Positions 26,165 through 33,985 of a stretch of DNA of 64,000 nucleotides are shown here, piece after piece. Below the pieces are notes generated by a model, which was given only the letters and a program-made list of their open reading frames with translations, searched no databases and had not been told where the DNA came from. The stretch lies in the NCBI RefSeq assembly GCF_014204945.1, contig NZ_JACHMN010000002.1, positions 3,061,001-3,125,000 of the forward strand, given 5' to 3'. Source of the stretch: Allocatelliglobosispora scoriae (GTDB taxonomy: Bacteria; Actinomycetota; Actinomycetes; Mycobacteriales; Micromonosporaceae). The number at the start of each line of letters is the position of its first letter. Position 1 is the stretch's first letter. Both the position numbers and the translations under genes were made by a program.

Positions 26165-27097
26165 TCAGATCCACTCGTCGGTGTCGTCCACCACGGCCTG
26201 GGTGGTGGTTTTGGTGCCGTTGACCTGTGCGGCCTTGTCCTTCGAGGACGGCCGGTACACAGCGACCGGGATCAGCTCGTCGTCGGGCACGTCGGCCAGG
26301 TTCAGAGCGGTCGGCAGGATCCCCGGCTTGCGGGCTGCCACGGGAACGTCCGGGTCGACCATGTCCGCCAACGGCGACACGATCGTGCGGTCCAGGACCT
26401 CCCGGCGTTTGATGTCCAGGCGCAGATAGGCGGCGTTACCGCCGACCCGCTCGATCAGCACACTGGTGGCATAGCACGCCACCGCGAGCCTCTCGGCCTG
26501 CGCCTGGAGCGTGGTCAGGGACAGCCCCGGGCGCAGCAGCACCCGGACGCGTTCCCCGACCGGGGTCGGACGAGCCCACATGATCAGCGGCAGGCTCCCC
26601 GACCGGTTCGTGGTGATGAACTGGGTGAAGCACATCCGCAGCCGGTGCCTGATGATCAGGCACCACACCCACGCCACGACCTTGCGCCGCAGCGGAGGCC
26701 AACCTGCCGGGACACCCACCACGACAGTGAGGACCAGCAGCCGGACCACCAGGTTCGTGGCGTCCGCCAGGGCCTGCCAGGAAAGGCCGGCCACGACGGC
26801 GAACACGATCTCGGGCAGCCACCACCAGATCACCCGGAGCAGCTTCCACGCCCGGACCACGCACCACACCACGCCACCGGTGACAGCACCGACAGCCGCG
26901 GCGACGAACGCGGCCAGCAACGCGTGCATGTACTCCGACGCGACCGCCAGGGCGATGACACCCGTGACAGCCGCGGTGAGGATGAACGCCAGCCGGGCGT
27001 TACGGGCCGAGGTCTGGTGGACACGGGTCTCCAGGACCGTCACCATCCCCGACATACGACGGCCGAACAGACCACGGGCAGTAGTAGATTTGGACAC
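26165..27097 (-). CDS. AICE membrane protein, possible membrane partner of the translocase
   Basis: A 310-residue protein. Residues about 35-145 hold four hydrophobic helices (ARLAFILTAAVTGVIALAV, ALLAAFVAAAVGAVTGGVV, WLPEIVFAVVAGLSW, VVRLLVLTVVVGVP), followed by a soluble domain of about 160 residues. Because the FtsK-like gene downstream lacks membrane segments, this may be its split-off membrane half; that is inference from order and topology. A short gap of 95 bases separates the two. Confidence 0.75.
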   Translation of the reverse strand: MSKSTTARGLFGRRMSGMVTVLETRVHQTSARNARLAFILTAAVTGVIALAVASEYMHALLAAFVAAAVGAVTGGVVWCVVRAWKLLRVIWWWLPEIVFAVVAGLSWQALADATNLVVRLLVLTVVVGVPAGWPPLRRKVVAWVWCLIIRHRLRMCFTQFITTNRSGSLPLIMWARPTPVGERVRVLLRPGLSLTTLQAQAERLAVACYATSVLIERVGGNAAYLRLDIKRREVLDRTIVSPLADMVDPDVPVAARKPGILPTALNLADVPDDELIPVAVYRPSSKDKAAQVNGTKTTTQAVVDDTDEWI

Positions 27098-27177
27098 GAC
27101 AAGTCCTCCCTGAGACGGGGATCGGATGAGTTGAAAGCGGGGCCACCGGTTGCCGCCGTATGGCCCCGCACCCCTAG

Positions 27178-27366
27178 CTACTTCTCAGTGATCCGCAACG
27201 CGGTCACCGCGCGGACCGGGATCACGACCCGACCACCATCGATCGGAACAGTGATCACCTGCGACGGATCCGACAGGATCGCAATCGCCTGATCCACCTG
27301 CCCAGGACCCTGGTTCACCAGCGTCGCCGTGGCACCGGCGCCATAAACGATCTGGATACTCGCCAT
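27178..27366 (-). CDS. Small hypothetical AICE protein
   Basis: A 62-residue, beta-strand-rich protein starting MASIQIVYGAGATATLV. It has no cysteines or membrane segment. Family unknown. It lies between the SSB-sized protein at 27552-27869 and the membrane protein gene, on the same strand. Confidence 0.65.
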   Translation of the reverse strand: MASIQIVYGAGATATLVNQGPGQVDQAIAILSDPSQVITVPIDGGRVVIPVRAVTALRITEK

Positions 27367-27551
27367 CTCGGCGTCCTTTCACAGGGCGCGCGCCATCGCG
27401 ACACGACACCAACGGAATGGGATTTCAACCACCCGCAACCGGAGTGGGACCGGCAACGACGCCGGGTACTACCTACAGGCCGGACACGGCCCGGACGGAG
27501 CGGCCACTGACACCCGTGGCCAAGGCACAACCATCAACCACGATCCAGGGA

Positions 27552-27869
27552 CTACTTCGCGGAAGCCACCGAAACGGGCTTCAGCTCCTCGGACTTGTAC
27601 GCCACGCCGTTCTTCCCGTTCGTCGCCCACGCGATGGCCTCCAGCCGGACGGGAGCAACGATCGTCCCCACCCTCACATCAGGCTTAACACCAGCCGTCG
27701 TGATGGTGATGACCTCGGCCCCAGTCTCGTCCAGCGCGATGACCTGAGTCGACCACATCAGACGGCCCGTACCCTTCTCCGAACGCTGCTGCCCGTTCTG
27801 ATCCTTCTTCTCCTCCACATCCCGAGAGACCTGGAACTGCTTACCAGCGGTGTCGATGTACAGCTTCAC
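27552..27869 (-). CDS. Small hypothetical AICE protein
   Basis: A 105-residue protein read from GTG at 27869, with GGAGGAG nine bases upstream; the frame is open to 27962, but the extra residues look non-native and cover the operator region. The sequence is beta-rich (LYIDTAGKQFQVSRDV, LMWSTQVIAL, AEVITITTAG), suggesting an OB-like or similar small barrel; single-stranded DNA binding would fit a replicating element but no motif proves it. It is first in the minus-strand backbone and divergent from the GntR gene. Confidence 0.68.
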   Translation of the reverse strand: MKLYIDTAGKQFQVSRDVEEKKDQNGQQRSEKGTGRLMWSTQVIALDETGAEVITITTAGVKPDVRVGTIVAPVRLEAIAWATNGKNGVAYKSEELKPVSVASAK

Positions 27870-27914
27870 GAGCTGCTCCTCCAATACATATCGAGCACGC
27901 CCCTTGTGGACGAT

Positions 27915-27941
27915 CGCTCTGGAGGCAACTGTACTAGAGCG
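27915..27941. promoter_or_regulatory. GntR-type operator, distal
   Basis: Inverted half-sites CGCTCT (27915-27920) and AGAGCG (27936-27941), 15 bases apart, in the divergent intergenic region. The same half-sites recur at 27982-28011. Confidence 0.55.
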
Positions 27942-27981
27942 CCATAGGGCGAGCAAGGGCAACTGTCAAAATTTATTAGAT

Positions 27982-28011
27982 CGCTCTGGATCGCCCTGGA
28001 TATCCAGAGCG
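27982..28011. promoter_or_regulatory. GntR-type operator, proximal triple repeat
   Basis: Three contiguous 10-mers: CGCTCTGGAT, CGCCCTGGAT and the inverted ATCCAGAGCG. The array ends 14 bases before the GntR start, so binding there would block its own promoter. Confidence 0.65.
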
Positions 28012-28025
28012 CCTAAGCTGTTCAC

Positions 28026-28511
28026 ATGGCCCAGATCCTTCCCAACGACCCCAGGCCGCCATACGTGCAGATCGCCGACGAGCTACGTCGTTCGATCAAG
28101 GCAGGCGAGCTGAAGCCCGGGGATCGGTTGACCTCCAGCAGGGAGCTAGCAGCGGAATGGGGCGTTGCCCCGATGACGATTCACCAGGCCATCCGAGTGC
28201 TACGTGATGAAGATCTGGTCGTCTCGGCGCAAGGCCGAGGCGTATATGTGCGTCACGCAGATGAGGCGAGTGACGCCAACGAGTCCCACTCGACAGCAGA
28301 AGAGCAGCTCTCCGGGATCCACGAGCGCCTGGAGCGGCTAGAGCAGTTGGTTGGCGATCAACGCGTTGATGGCGAGATCGAGGATCTGAAACGGCAGGTC
28401 GGAAATCTCAGCTCACAGATGATTGATCTCTATGCCAAGCTTGGCCAGCCCTACCCGAGGGAAGCCTCCGTTGGCTCTGACGGCAAGCGAACCCGTAGGG
28501 CAGCCGAGTAG
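28026..28511 (+). CDS. GntR-family regulator (KorSA/TraR-like)
   Basis: A 161-residue GntR-type protein. The N-terminal winged helix is clear (YVQIADELRRSIKAGELKPGDRLTSSRELAAEWGVAPMTIHQAI), followed by a short C-terminal coiled coil instead of a full ligand domain. In pSAM2 a GntR protein (KorSA) represses replication and transfer genes; position and operators here suggest the same role. There is no Shine-Dalgarno sequence before the ATG, so the transcript may be leaderless or nearly so. Confidence 0.88.
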   Translation: MAQILPNDPRPPYVQIADELRRSIKAGELKPGDRLTSSRELAAEWGVAPMTIHQAIRVLRDEDLVVSAQGRGVYVRHADEASDANESHSTAEEQLSGIHERLERLEQLVGDQRVDGEIEDLKRQVGNLSSQMIDLYAKLGQPYPREASVGSDGKRTRRAAE

Positions 28512-28533
28512 GTCCAGCTCAGGGGAGGAAGTC

Positions 28534-29385
28534 ATGTCGGGGGAACCAGGCAAGATCATCGACTTGAACACCAGGAAGCGGTTCAAGCCGGACGTGGGCG
28601 CACTCGCCCGTGAGCAGGTTTCCCAAGCAAGACAACGACTTGGGCTGAGCCGTCCTGACTTTGCAGAGCGGTTGGAACCGCTGATCGGGTGGCTTCCGAG
28701 CCCTGAGGTGATCGAGTCGTGGGAGACCGCAGTCGTTCCGCCAGGCGACGTCCTCATGGCTGCGAACTTGGCGATGCACGGATCGGTACCCGTTCAGAGC
28801 AGCCGTCATGAGACGGACCTGATCGGCCAGGCGATGGCGGACAGGTTCGCCGACGTGACCGCCGTGTTCGCGACGAGGTCTGAGTTCGTGTCGGCGATGC
28901 CGCCGCACAGGCTGTTCGATCAGGCGACGGAGATCCGGGCGGCGGGATTGTCGCTGAACATCCTGTGCCAGAACTACACCGACAGCCGGCTACGCGACCT
29001 CGTCCAGGGCGGGACCCGGCTGAAGTTCCTGTTCCTTGACCCGGCTGGCACCGCAATCGCACAGCGGGAACAGGAGGAGGGCTATCCGCCGGGACACCTG
29101 TCGTCGCTGACCGAACTCAACATTCAGACGGTGATGTACAGGGTTCGGGACAGACTCCCGGTAGACCTGCGGCCCAACGTCGAGATCGCCACCTATGACG
29201 AGACCGTCCGCTTCAACATCATCATGATCGACAGTGACGTGGCCGTCGTGCAGCCATACCTACCCGAAGCCCGTGGCATCGACTCGCCGACGTTAGTCCT
29301 GAACCGGCGGTCCTCAGTCGCCGGGCTGTACCCCATGTTCGAGCAGGTCTTTAACGTCTTGTGGGAGAGAGGCCAACCGCTATGA
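28534..29385 (+). CDS. HTH protein with DUF5919-like C-terminal domain
   Basis: A 283-residue protein from ATG 28534, preceded by AGGGGAGGAAG. Residues about 20-75 resemble an XRE helix-turn-helix (QARQRLGLSRPDFAERLEP). The rest resembles the DUF5919 domain, whose fold recalls phospholipase-D-like sensors (SLNILCQNYTDSRLRDLVQGG, LKFLFLDPAG, FNIIMIDSDVAVVQPYLPEARG). Its stop overlaps the start of the IMPase gene (ATGA), so the two are translated together. This family label is by recognition and moderately secure. Confidence 0.7.
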   Translation: MSGEPGKIIDLNTRKRFKPDVGALAREQVSQARQRLGLSRPDFAERLEPLIGWLPSPEVIESWETAVVPPGDVLMAANLAMHGSVPVQSSRHETDLIGQAMADRFADVTAVFATRSEFVSAMPPHRLFDQATEIRAAGLSLNILCQNYTDSRLRDLVQGGTRLKFLFLDPAGTAIAQREQEEGYPPGHLSSLTELNIQTVMYRVRDRLPVDLRPNVEIATYDETVRFNIIMIDSDVAVVQPYLPEARGIDSPTLVLNRRSSVAGLYPMFEQVFNVLWERGQPL

Positions 29386-30173
29386 CCGAACCCCGTGAAC
29401 TCCTCGGCGTCGCCGAGCAGGCAACGACGATCGCCACGAAGCTGTTCCTGGAAACCCCGGGAGGACACCTCACCGCTAAAGGGGAGCGCGACATGGCGTC
29501 CGAGGCGGACTACGCCATCGAACGCGCCGTCCGGGCCTTCCTCGCCATCGAGACACCCAGCATCGCGTTCATCGGCGAGGAAGACGGCACCACCGGACCC
29601 GACGGCGACTGGGCGTGGATCCTCGACCCCATCGACGGCACGGTCAACTACCTCCACGGGTCCCCGCTGTGCGCGGTGTCCCTCGCATTGGTGCACCGCA
29701 ACCGGCCCGTCCTCGGGATCATCGACGCACCGCGCCTGCGGACCCGGTTCACCGCTGTCGAAGGCGGCGGAGCCTGGGAGAACGGCAACCGCATCCATAC
29801 CAGCACCGTGGACAGGCTCGACGAAGCCGTGGTCGCGATCGGCGACTACGCGGTCGGAACCGATGCACAGCGCAAGAACGACATCCGGATCAAGCTCACC
29901 GCGAGCCTGGCCGCGACCGTGCAACGGATACGGATGCACGGAACCGCGGCCATCGACTTCGCGTTCCTCGCGGCAGGCAAGATCGACGCCACCGTCACCA
30001 TGTCCAACAACCCCTGGGACATGTCCGCAGGCGTCATCATCGCCAGAGAAGCCGGTGCACTGGTCGTCGATGCAGACGGCAGCGAACACACCACGGAATC
30101 GTCAGCCACGATCGGATGCGCGCCAGGGATCAGCGAACTCATCCTGGCCATGATCGCCCAAGCAAGGCAGTAG
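29382..30173 (+). CDS. Inositol monophosphatase family protein
   Basis: A 263-residue metal-dependent phosphatase. The three family motifs are present: FIGEEDG near residue 67, DPIDGTVNYLHG near 83, and WDMSAG near 210. Family substrates include inositol phosphate, histidinol phosphate, 3'-phosphoadenosine phosphate and fructose bisphosphate; the one here is unknown. Coupling by ATGA to a regulator inside a mobile element suggests a signalling or nucleotide-phosphate clearing role rather than housekeeping. Confidence 0.9.
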   Translation: MTEPRELLGVAEQATTIATKLFLETPGGHLTAKGERDMASEADYAIERAVRAFLAIETPSIAFIGEEDGTTGPDGDWAWILDPIDGTVNYLHGSPLCAVSLALVHRNRPVLGIIDAPRLRTRFTAVEGGGAWENGNRIHTSTVDRLDEAVVAIGDYAVGTDAQRKNDIRIKLTASLAATVQRIRMHGTAAIDFAFLAAGKIDATVTMSNNPWDMSAGVIIAREAGALVVDADGSEHTTESSATIGCAPGISELILAMIAQARQ

Positions 30174-30204
30174 CGCTTCCGCAGGTGAATCGTAGGATGC
30201 GGAC

Positions 30205-30522
30205 ATGGATCAGGAGATCTCCACATTCGACCAGGATCTAACCGCCGTAAAGGCGACGTTCCTGTCTGCCCAGGAGGCCGTGCGGGCGGCCCCTGAGCCG
30301 CAGCAGGGATTCAAGCAGGCAACAGACCTGGCGGAGCTGATGCGGGATCTCGCCGATACAGCTGCGGGTCTTCGAGCAGAAGCAGTCCGACGCATCTGGC
30401 AGTCCGAGAAGATGTCCATAGCCGAACTCGCTGATCGGATCGGCGTATCGAAGGCGCGGGCCGATCAGCTTCTCAAGTTGACGAAGGACCCAACGCGGAT
30501 TCCGCTGAGCAGCGAAGAGTAG
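30205..30522 (+). CDS. Small HTH protein of unknown function
   Basis: A 105-residue protein, helical throughout, with a C-terminal helix-turn-helix (KMSIAELADRIGVSKARADQLLKL). It starts 31 bases after the IMPase stop on the same strand and is likely the last gene of the GntR-side operon. Family not recognised. It is followed by a large gene-free stretch. Confidence 0.72.
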   Translation: MDQEISTFDQDLTAVKATFLSAQEAVRAAPEPQQGFKQATDLAELMRDLADTAAGLRAEAVRRIWQSEKMSIAELADRIGVSKARADQLLKLTKDPTRIPLSSEE

Positions 30523-30651
30523 CCATAGGGTTCCTTCCCGTAGGACCCTCTGCAGCTCTACAGGCCAGAGCCCGGCACGGCGATGCTGTGAGAACTTTCT
30601 GTACGTCTTCAAGGCGGCCCTGACGGGCCGCTTGCGCCGCCGATCGGGCGC

Positions 30652-30687
30652 CATGCTCGCCCGGCCCTGGCGGGCCGGGCGAGCATG
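30652..30687. repeat. 15-bp perfect hairpin
   Basis: Arms CATGCTCGCCCGGCC (30652-30666) and its exact complement (30673-30687) with a 6-base loop. It may terminate the GntR-side operon or be part of an origin. Confidence 0.7.
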
Positions 30688-30944
30688 CCTATGCCCATCG
30701 GCTGGCGCAAAGCGACCTAAGGGCAGACAGGGCCGCAAGACACGCGATCCTCAACGAGGACCAGACCGCCACCGCCGCGCCAGTTTCGCCACCGCACACA
30801 CGCCAGCCGCCACTCGGTGCCGGGCAGCTCAGGCGCGTGACGATCCGCCGGTCAAGAGCTGTGCCTCCGGCGGGGGCCGCCGGTCTCCAGGATGGCAACG
30901 GGGTCCATCCGCGCGTCCCGGTCCGCCGTGGTCGAGGCAGGGAC

Positions 30945-31096
30945 CTGCCGTCCCGTCACCCATTGACCCGGGCAAGCCCAGCAGACCGCCGCCGGCACCG
31001 CCAGCCCTGGTCGGTCACCTCACGCAGGGTCGGTGGTGGCGGTGCCGGCGGCGGTCTGCTTCCCAAGGGGCGGGTCAATGGACGACGGGATGGCAG
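30945..31096. repeat. Nested inverted repeat, candidate replication or transfer origin
   Basis: Three concentric pairs are aligned: 30945-30957 with 31084-31096 (12 of 13), 30960-30970 with 31071-31081 (11 of 11), and 30980-31003 with 31037-31060 (24 of 24). CCCTG/CAGGG pairs at the tip. The whole could extrude as a cruciform or fold as a long single-stranded hairpin. An sso, dso or clt site of the element is the most natural reading. Confidence 0.7.
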
Positions 31097-31278
31097 GCGG
31101 GCAAGGGTGTACGGGTTCTCCGCGTGGACGGCAGGGCGTCAAGAATGCATTGACGGAGTGTGGCGCTCCTTGCCGCCCTGGCATGCAGGCAGCGAATATC
31201 GTGGCGGGTTTCCTTGGACCTGTCTAGCTATAGAGCGGTTGCAACGCCAACGGGACCCATTGGTCGCCTACGCCGCGC

Positions 31279-31911
31279 CTATAGTCCCGCCTCTTCAGAA
31301 GAAAGCAATTCCACTAGGCGCCAGAGGTCGGTCTTGGAATGGCTATCAGGATTACTATGCAGCCTCTTCGCTCTTTTTGCGGCCTCGAAAACATTTTGGC
31401 GAAAGTGCGAGTAATCCAGTCTTGTCTTATCCCACGCAGGTAGATATCCGGTTAGCTTATCGCCAACCTTCCCACAGTTCTCGAAGAACCTATCAGAATA
31501 TTCAAAATGCAAGAGGAGCCAAAATTCGAAACACGGTTTAGAAAGCATTAACTCGATGTCACATTTAACAGCCAGGGCCTGAGCTTTGTCGACATCAAAA
31601 TCATCGACATCGCTCACCACCCACGCATGATCGAAATCATCCTTAATTCGCCGCTTACGAGCGGTCTCGACCGCATTCAACGGGTCGCCGTTCTCAAATG
31701 CCACCACTACTCTGCCCAGCCTAACCCAGGCTTCCCCCTTTAATGCCTTAAGGTAATCCATCTCCGTATCTTCACCATTTGTTACGATGAGGATGGTTAG
31801 GCGGGATGAAACCAGATCAGTTTCTCTATTGAAGTTGGTCTCTCGACCTACACCAACACGGATAGGGCGACGCTCATTGCGACTACTCCTGCCCTTCCCC
31901 ATCGATGTCAC
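31279..31911 (-). CDS. rloB: RloB-family (TOPRIM-like) protein
   Basis: A 210-residue protein of the RloB family (PF13707). Family marks are TILIVTNGEDTEMDYLKAL near residue 38 with a conserved acidic pair, WVVSDVDDFD near 95, and LSKPCFEFWLLLHFEY near 120. The fold is TOPRIM-like, implying a metal-dependent nuclease. It overlaps the end of the RloA-like gene by 29 bases, so the pair is an operon. The AT-rich base use differs from the backbone. The pair resembles the ATPase-TOPRIM anti-phage systems such as PARIS; a defence role here is inference. Confidence 0.85.
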   Translation of the reverse strand: MTSMGKGRSSRNERRPIRVGVGRETNFNRETDLVSSRLTILIVTNGEDTEMDYLKALKGEAWVRLGRVVVAFENGDPLNAVETARKRRIKDDFDHAWVVSDVDDFDVDKAQALAVKCDIELMLSKPCFEFWLLLHFEYSDRFFENCGKVGDKLTGYLPAWDKTRLDYSHFRQNVFEAAKRAKRLHSNPDSHSKTDLWRLVELLSSEEAGL

Positions 31912-33198
31912 CTCGCAATATCAACGCCTGCTCAAAGACATCTTCCGAAAGTTCCGGCACGCCTCCGTAGCTTCCATTTAGGTATCTGCGCTGCCTATTT
32001 TCATCTTTTCGCGGCTTAAACTCTACAAGTGGGTAAAGAACTGACGATCCGTCATCAGCTTTTTCGGCAAACCAGATCTGGTCACGATGCAATACTTCTT
32101 CGCCTTCGAAATTTCCCAGCAAAGTTGCATCATGACTCGTAAATATAAGCTGCCCGAAGCGTGGATTCGTGGCCGCATGCTGGAATAGCCATATCAGTCT
32201 CGCCGTCAACATTGGATGCAAACTTGCATCGATTTCATCGACGGTCATAACCGTGCCGTAACGCAGCGTAAAGGCTACGTCCACAGCGAGATCGAGTAGC
32301 TGTTGAGTTCCGGTCGATTCGTCGTCTATATCCATCATGACGCTGCCGCTTGCACTGCGGTGGGCAAACTGAAGTTTTTGCTCCCTCGCACGGTTACGTT
32401 CTATGCGCCTGATCTGAGCAGCATCCATGTCGTCCGACTGAATGGAGTCCATTATTTCTTCAGGCAAGGGCTTCAGAGACACATCAACAATGCCTACGTC
32501 AGCCGCAGAAAGGAGGTTCTTGACCACCAACTTGTCGTCATCATGCATGTCATACCAGTAGAAACCCCAGTGTGCAGCTCTGACACCAGGGCCCGGTCGA
32601 AACCGAGTACGCAATCTTGCGAACCATCGATAGGTAGCCGCAATGGAATCACTAGCAGCCTTAGGCGCTAGCCTCGAGATGGTCGATATAAATAAGGCCG
32701 ACGGATGAACTAGATCAGCAATTTGAGTGAGGTTAGCATCCTTTTTGTGCGATCCCCCCATTCAAATTTTTGACCCACGCGCTCATATATCAAATTTTTT
32801 CGATTAGTATTTGCTGGCCACTCAAACAACCACTCTTCGAGCACACATTTGCTATTTACAGTAAAGCCGTAGCTGTATCTAGATGTACCAACGCGCATAT
32901 CTACCACGTACCTCGACGGCTCATCCTCCGACGCAACATCTAGTCGGAATGGAAACCTTCGAAATTTGAATACATCGGGCTCTACTTCTCGGTCGGACCC
33001 CAAGACCAATGATTTCATCATCGCCAAAGCGTGAAGGGAGTTCGACTTACCGGAGGCGTTCGCGCCGAAGATCCCCGCAACCGACACGGCGCCACGAGGC
33101 TCGGAGCCTTCCAGGTCCCCAGGGTAGACAGGGGTAAGATTCAGATGCTGTTCGTCGCGGAACGAGCGATGGTTGGCAAAACGAAAACTCAGCAGCAT
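31883..33198 (-). pseudogene. rloA: RloA-like AAA ATPase gene, split by a frameshift at a G6 run
   Basis: Two adjacent frames make one ABC/SMC-type ATPase of about 435 residues. The 5' frame (33198-32710) has FANHRSFRDEQ and Walker A GANASGKS (residues 45-52); the 3' frame (32761-31883) has the signature region, Walker B VDEIDASLH and the switch His in FTSHD. The frames join at six G residues (minus-strand sense) at 32754-32759: seven G, or a -1 slip, restores one reading frame through FEWGGSHKKD. This may be a real null mutation, a sequencing error, phase variation or programmed slippage. Confidence 0.82.
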
Positions 33199-33985
33199 CA
33201 GGTACCTGCCCTATGTTCTTCCATGGCTTCAGGCTGTTCCGTGTGAGTAAACCACGCAACATCCCAGTCCGCACTCATTACTGTGCGCTACCGCGCCGCC
33301 AATGAAATTCATTTTCGGCATCGCATGCTGGGCTCAGCGTCCTACTACCCCTCCGACTTCGGCCTGCTGCCCATAGGACGCCTATTGCGTGACATGAGTC
33401 ACCTGCTGTCACGTTGCTGACGGAACTTGATCGCTGAAGCTCGCCAGAGGCAGACGCTCTAGATTTCCAATGAAATCTAGATGTAGGAATAATTTGCTAG
33501 TAGCACTATGACATATCTACAGCCAAGTCATACAGCAATACGGCAATACAGCTGGCCAGATCCGATCATGACCGAACGGGCCATCCATGAGCCAGTAGAT
33601 CTGTCCACCCACGGTCACCAGCGGGCACGAGCCGTCATCTCCGCAACGTCAACGAGCATTCCATTCGGACATACGTACCCATGGGTAAGCGATCTAAAGG
33701 GCTGGAGGGTTGAGCTCCAGCCCCAGGTCTAGCGTGCCCAAGTTCCACTTCCCGCATATTGGGACACGTCGGAGATGTATCCGAAGGGGCGCACTTAAGT
33801 CGAGGAGCGGGGCCCAACTCAGCGGCCCCGGAACCCCAGCCGCTTAAGGTTTTACGGCGTCGCATTGACGTCGCACGTGGTGTCCCAGTAAGCGTCCCAT
33901 CGCATCGCATATTGGCACCCAGGATGTCGCTCAACGGCAACTATGTTGGTTTGCTAGCTCGACTGTTACCGCTAGTGTGGGCCTC
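33199..33985. other. AT-richer region without a convincing gene
   Basis: About 790 bases upstream of both the RloA-like gene and the 33986 gene. Small open frames (for example 33508-33732, plus strand) lack ribosome-binding sites and recognisable folds. It holds a 9-bp perfect inverted repeat at 33458-33481 and presumably the divergent promoters. Confidence 0.6.
33458..33481. promoter_or_regulatory. Inverted repeat TCTAGATTT-N6-AAATCTAGA
   Basis: A 9-bp perfect, AT-rich inverted repeat about 260 bases upstream of the RloA-like start. Its form suits a dimeric repressor; no regulator is identified. Confidence 0.45.

Larger units (their letters stand above)
30523..31278. other. Gene-free region rich in hairpins between convergent genes
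   Basis: About 755 bases between the converging HTH gene and rloB hold no convincing gene. The stretch contains a 7-bp hairpin (GCGGCCC/GGGCCGC at 30614-30631), a 15-bp perfect hairpin (30652-30687), and a nested inverted repeat of about 150 bp (30945-31096). The open frames across it overlap each other and the palindromes and look non-coding. Confidence 0.7.

Noticed and set aside
27315-27530. 71-residue minus-strand frame between two small AICE genes
   Set aside because: Arg/Trp-rich composition and partial overlap with the 27178-27366 gene in another frame; looks like a shadow.
30632-31541. Several overlapping plus-strand open frames in 30.6-31.5 kb
   Set aside because: They cross the hairpins and the opposite-strand rloB gene, have Arg/Pro-rich low-complexity products and no ribosome-binding sites.
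33508-33732. A 74-residue plus-strand frame upstream of the 33986 gene
   Set aside because: No Shine-Dalgarno sequence, no recognisable fold and no overlap or operon context; listed only as part of a gene-free region.
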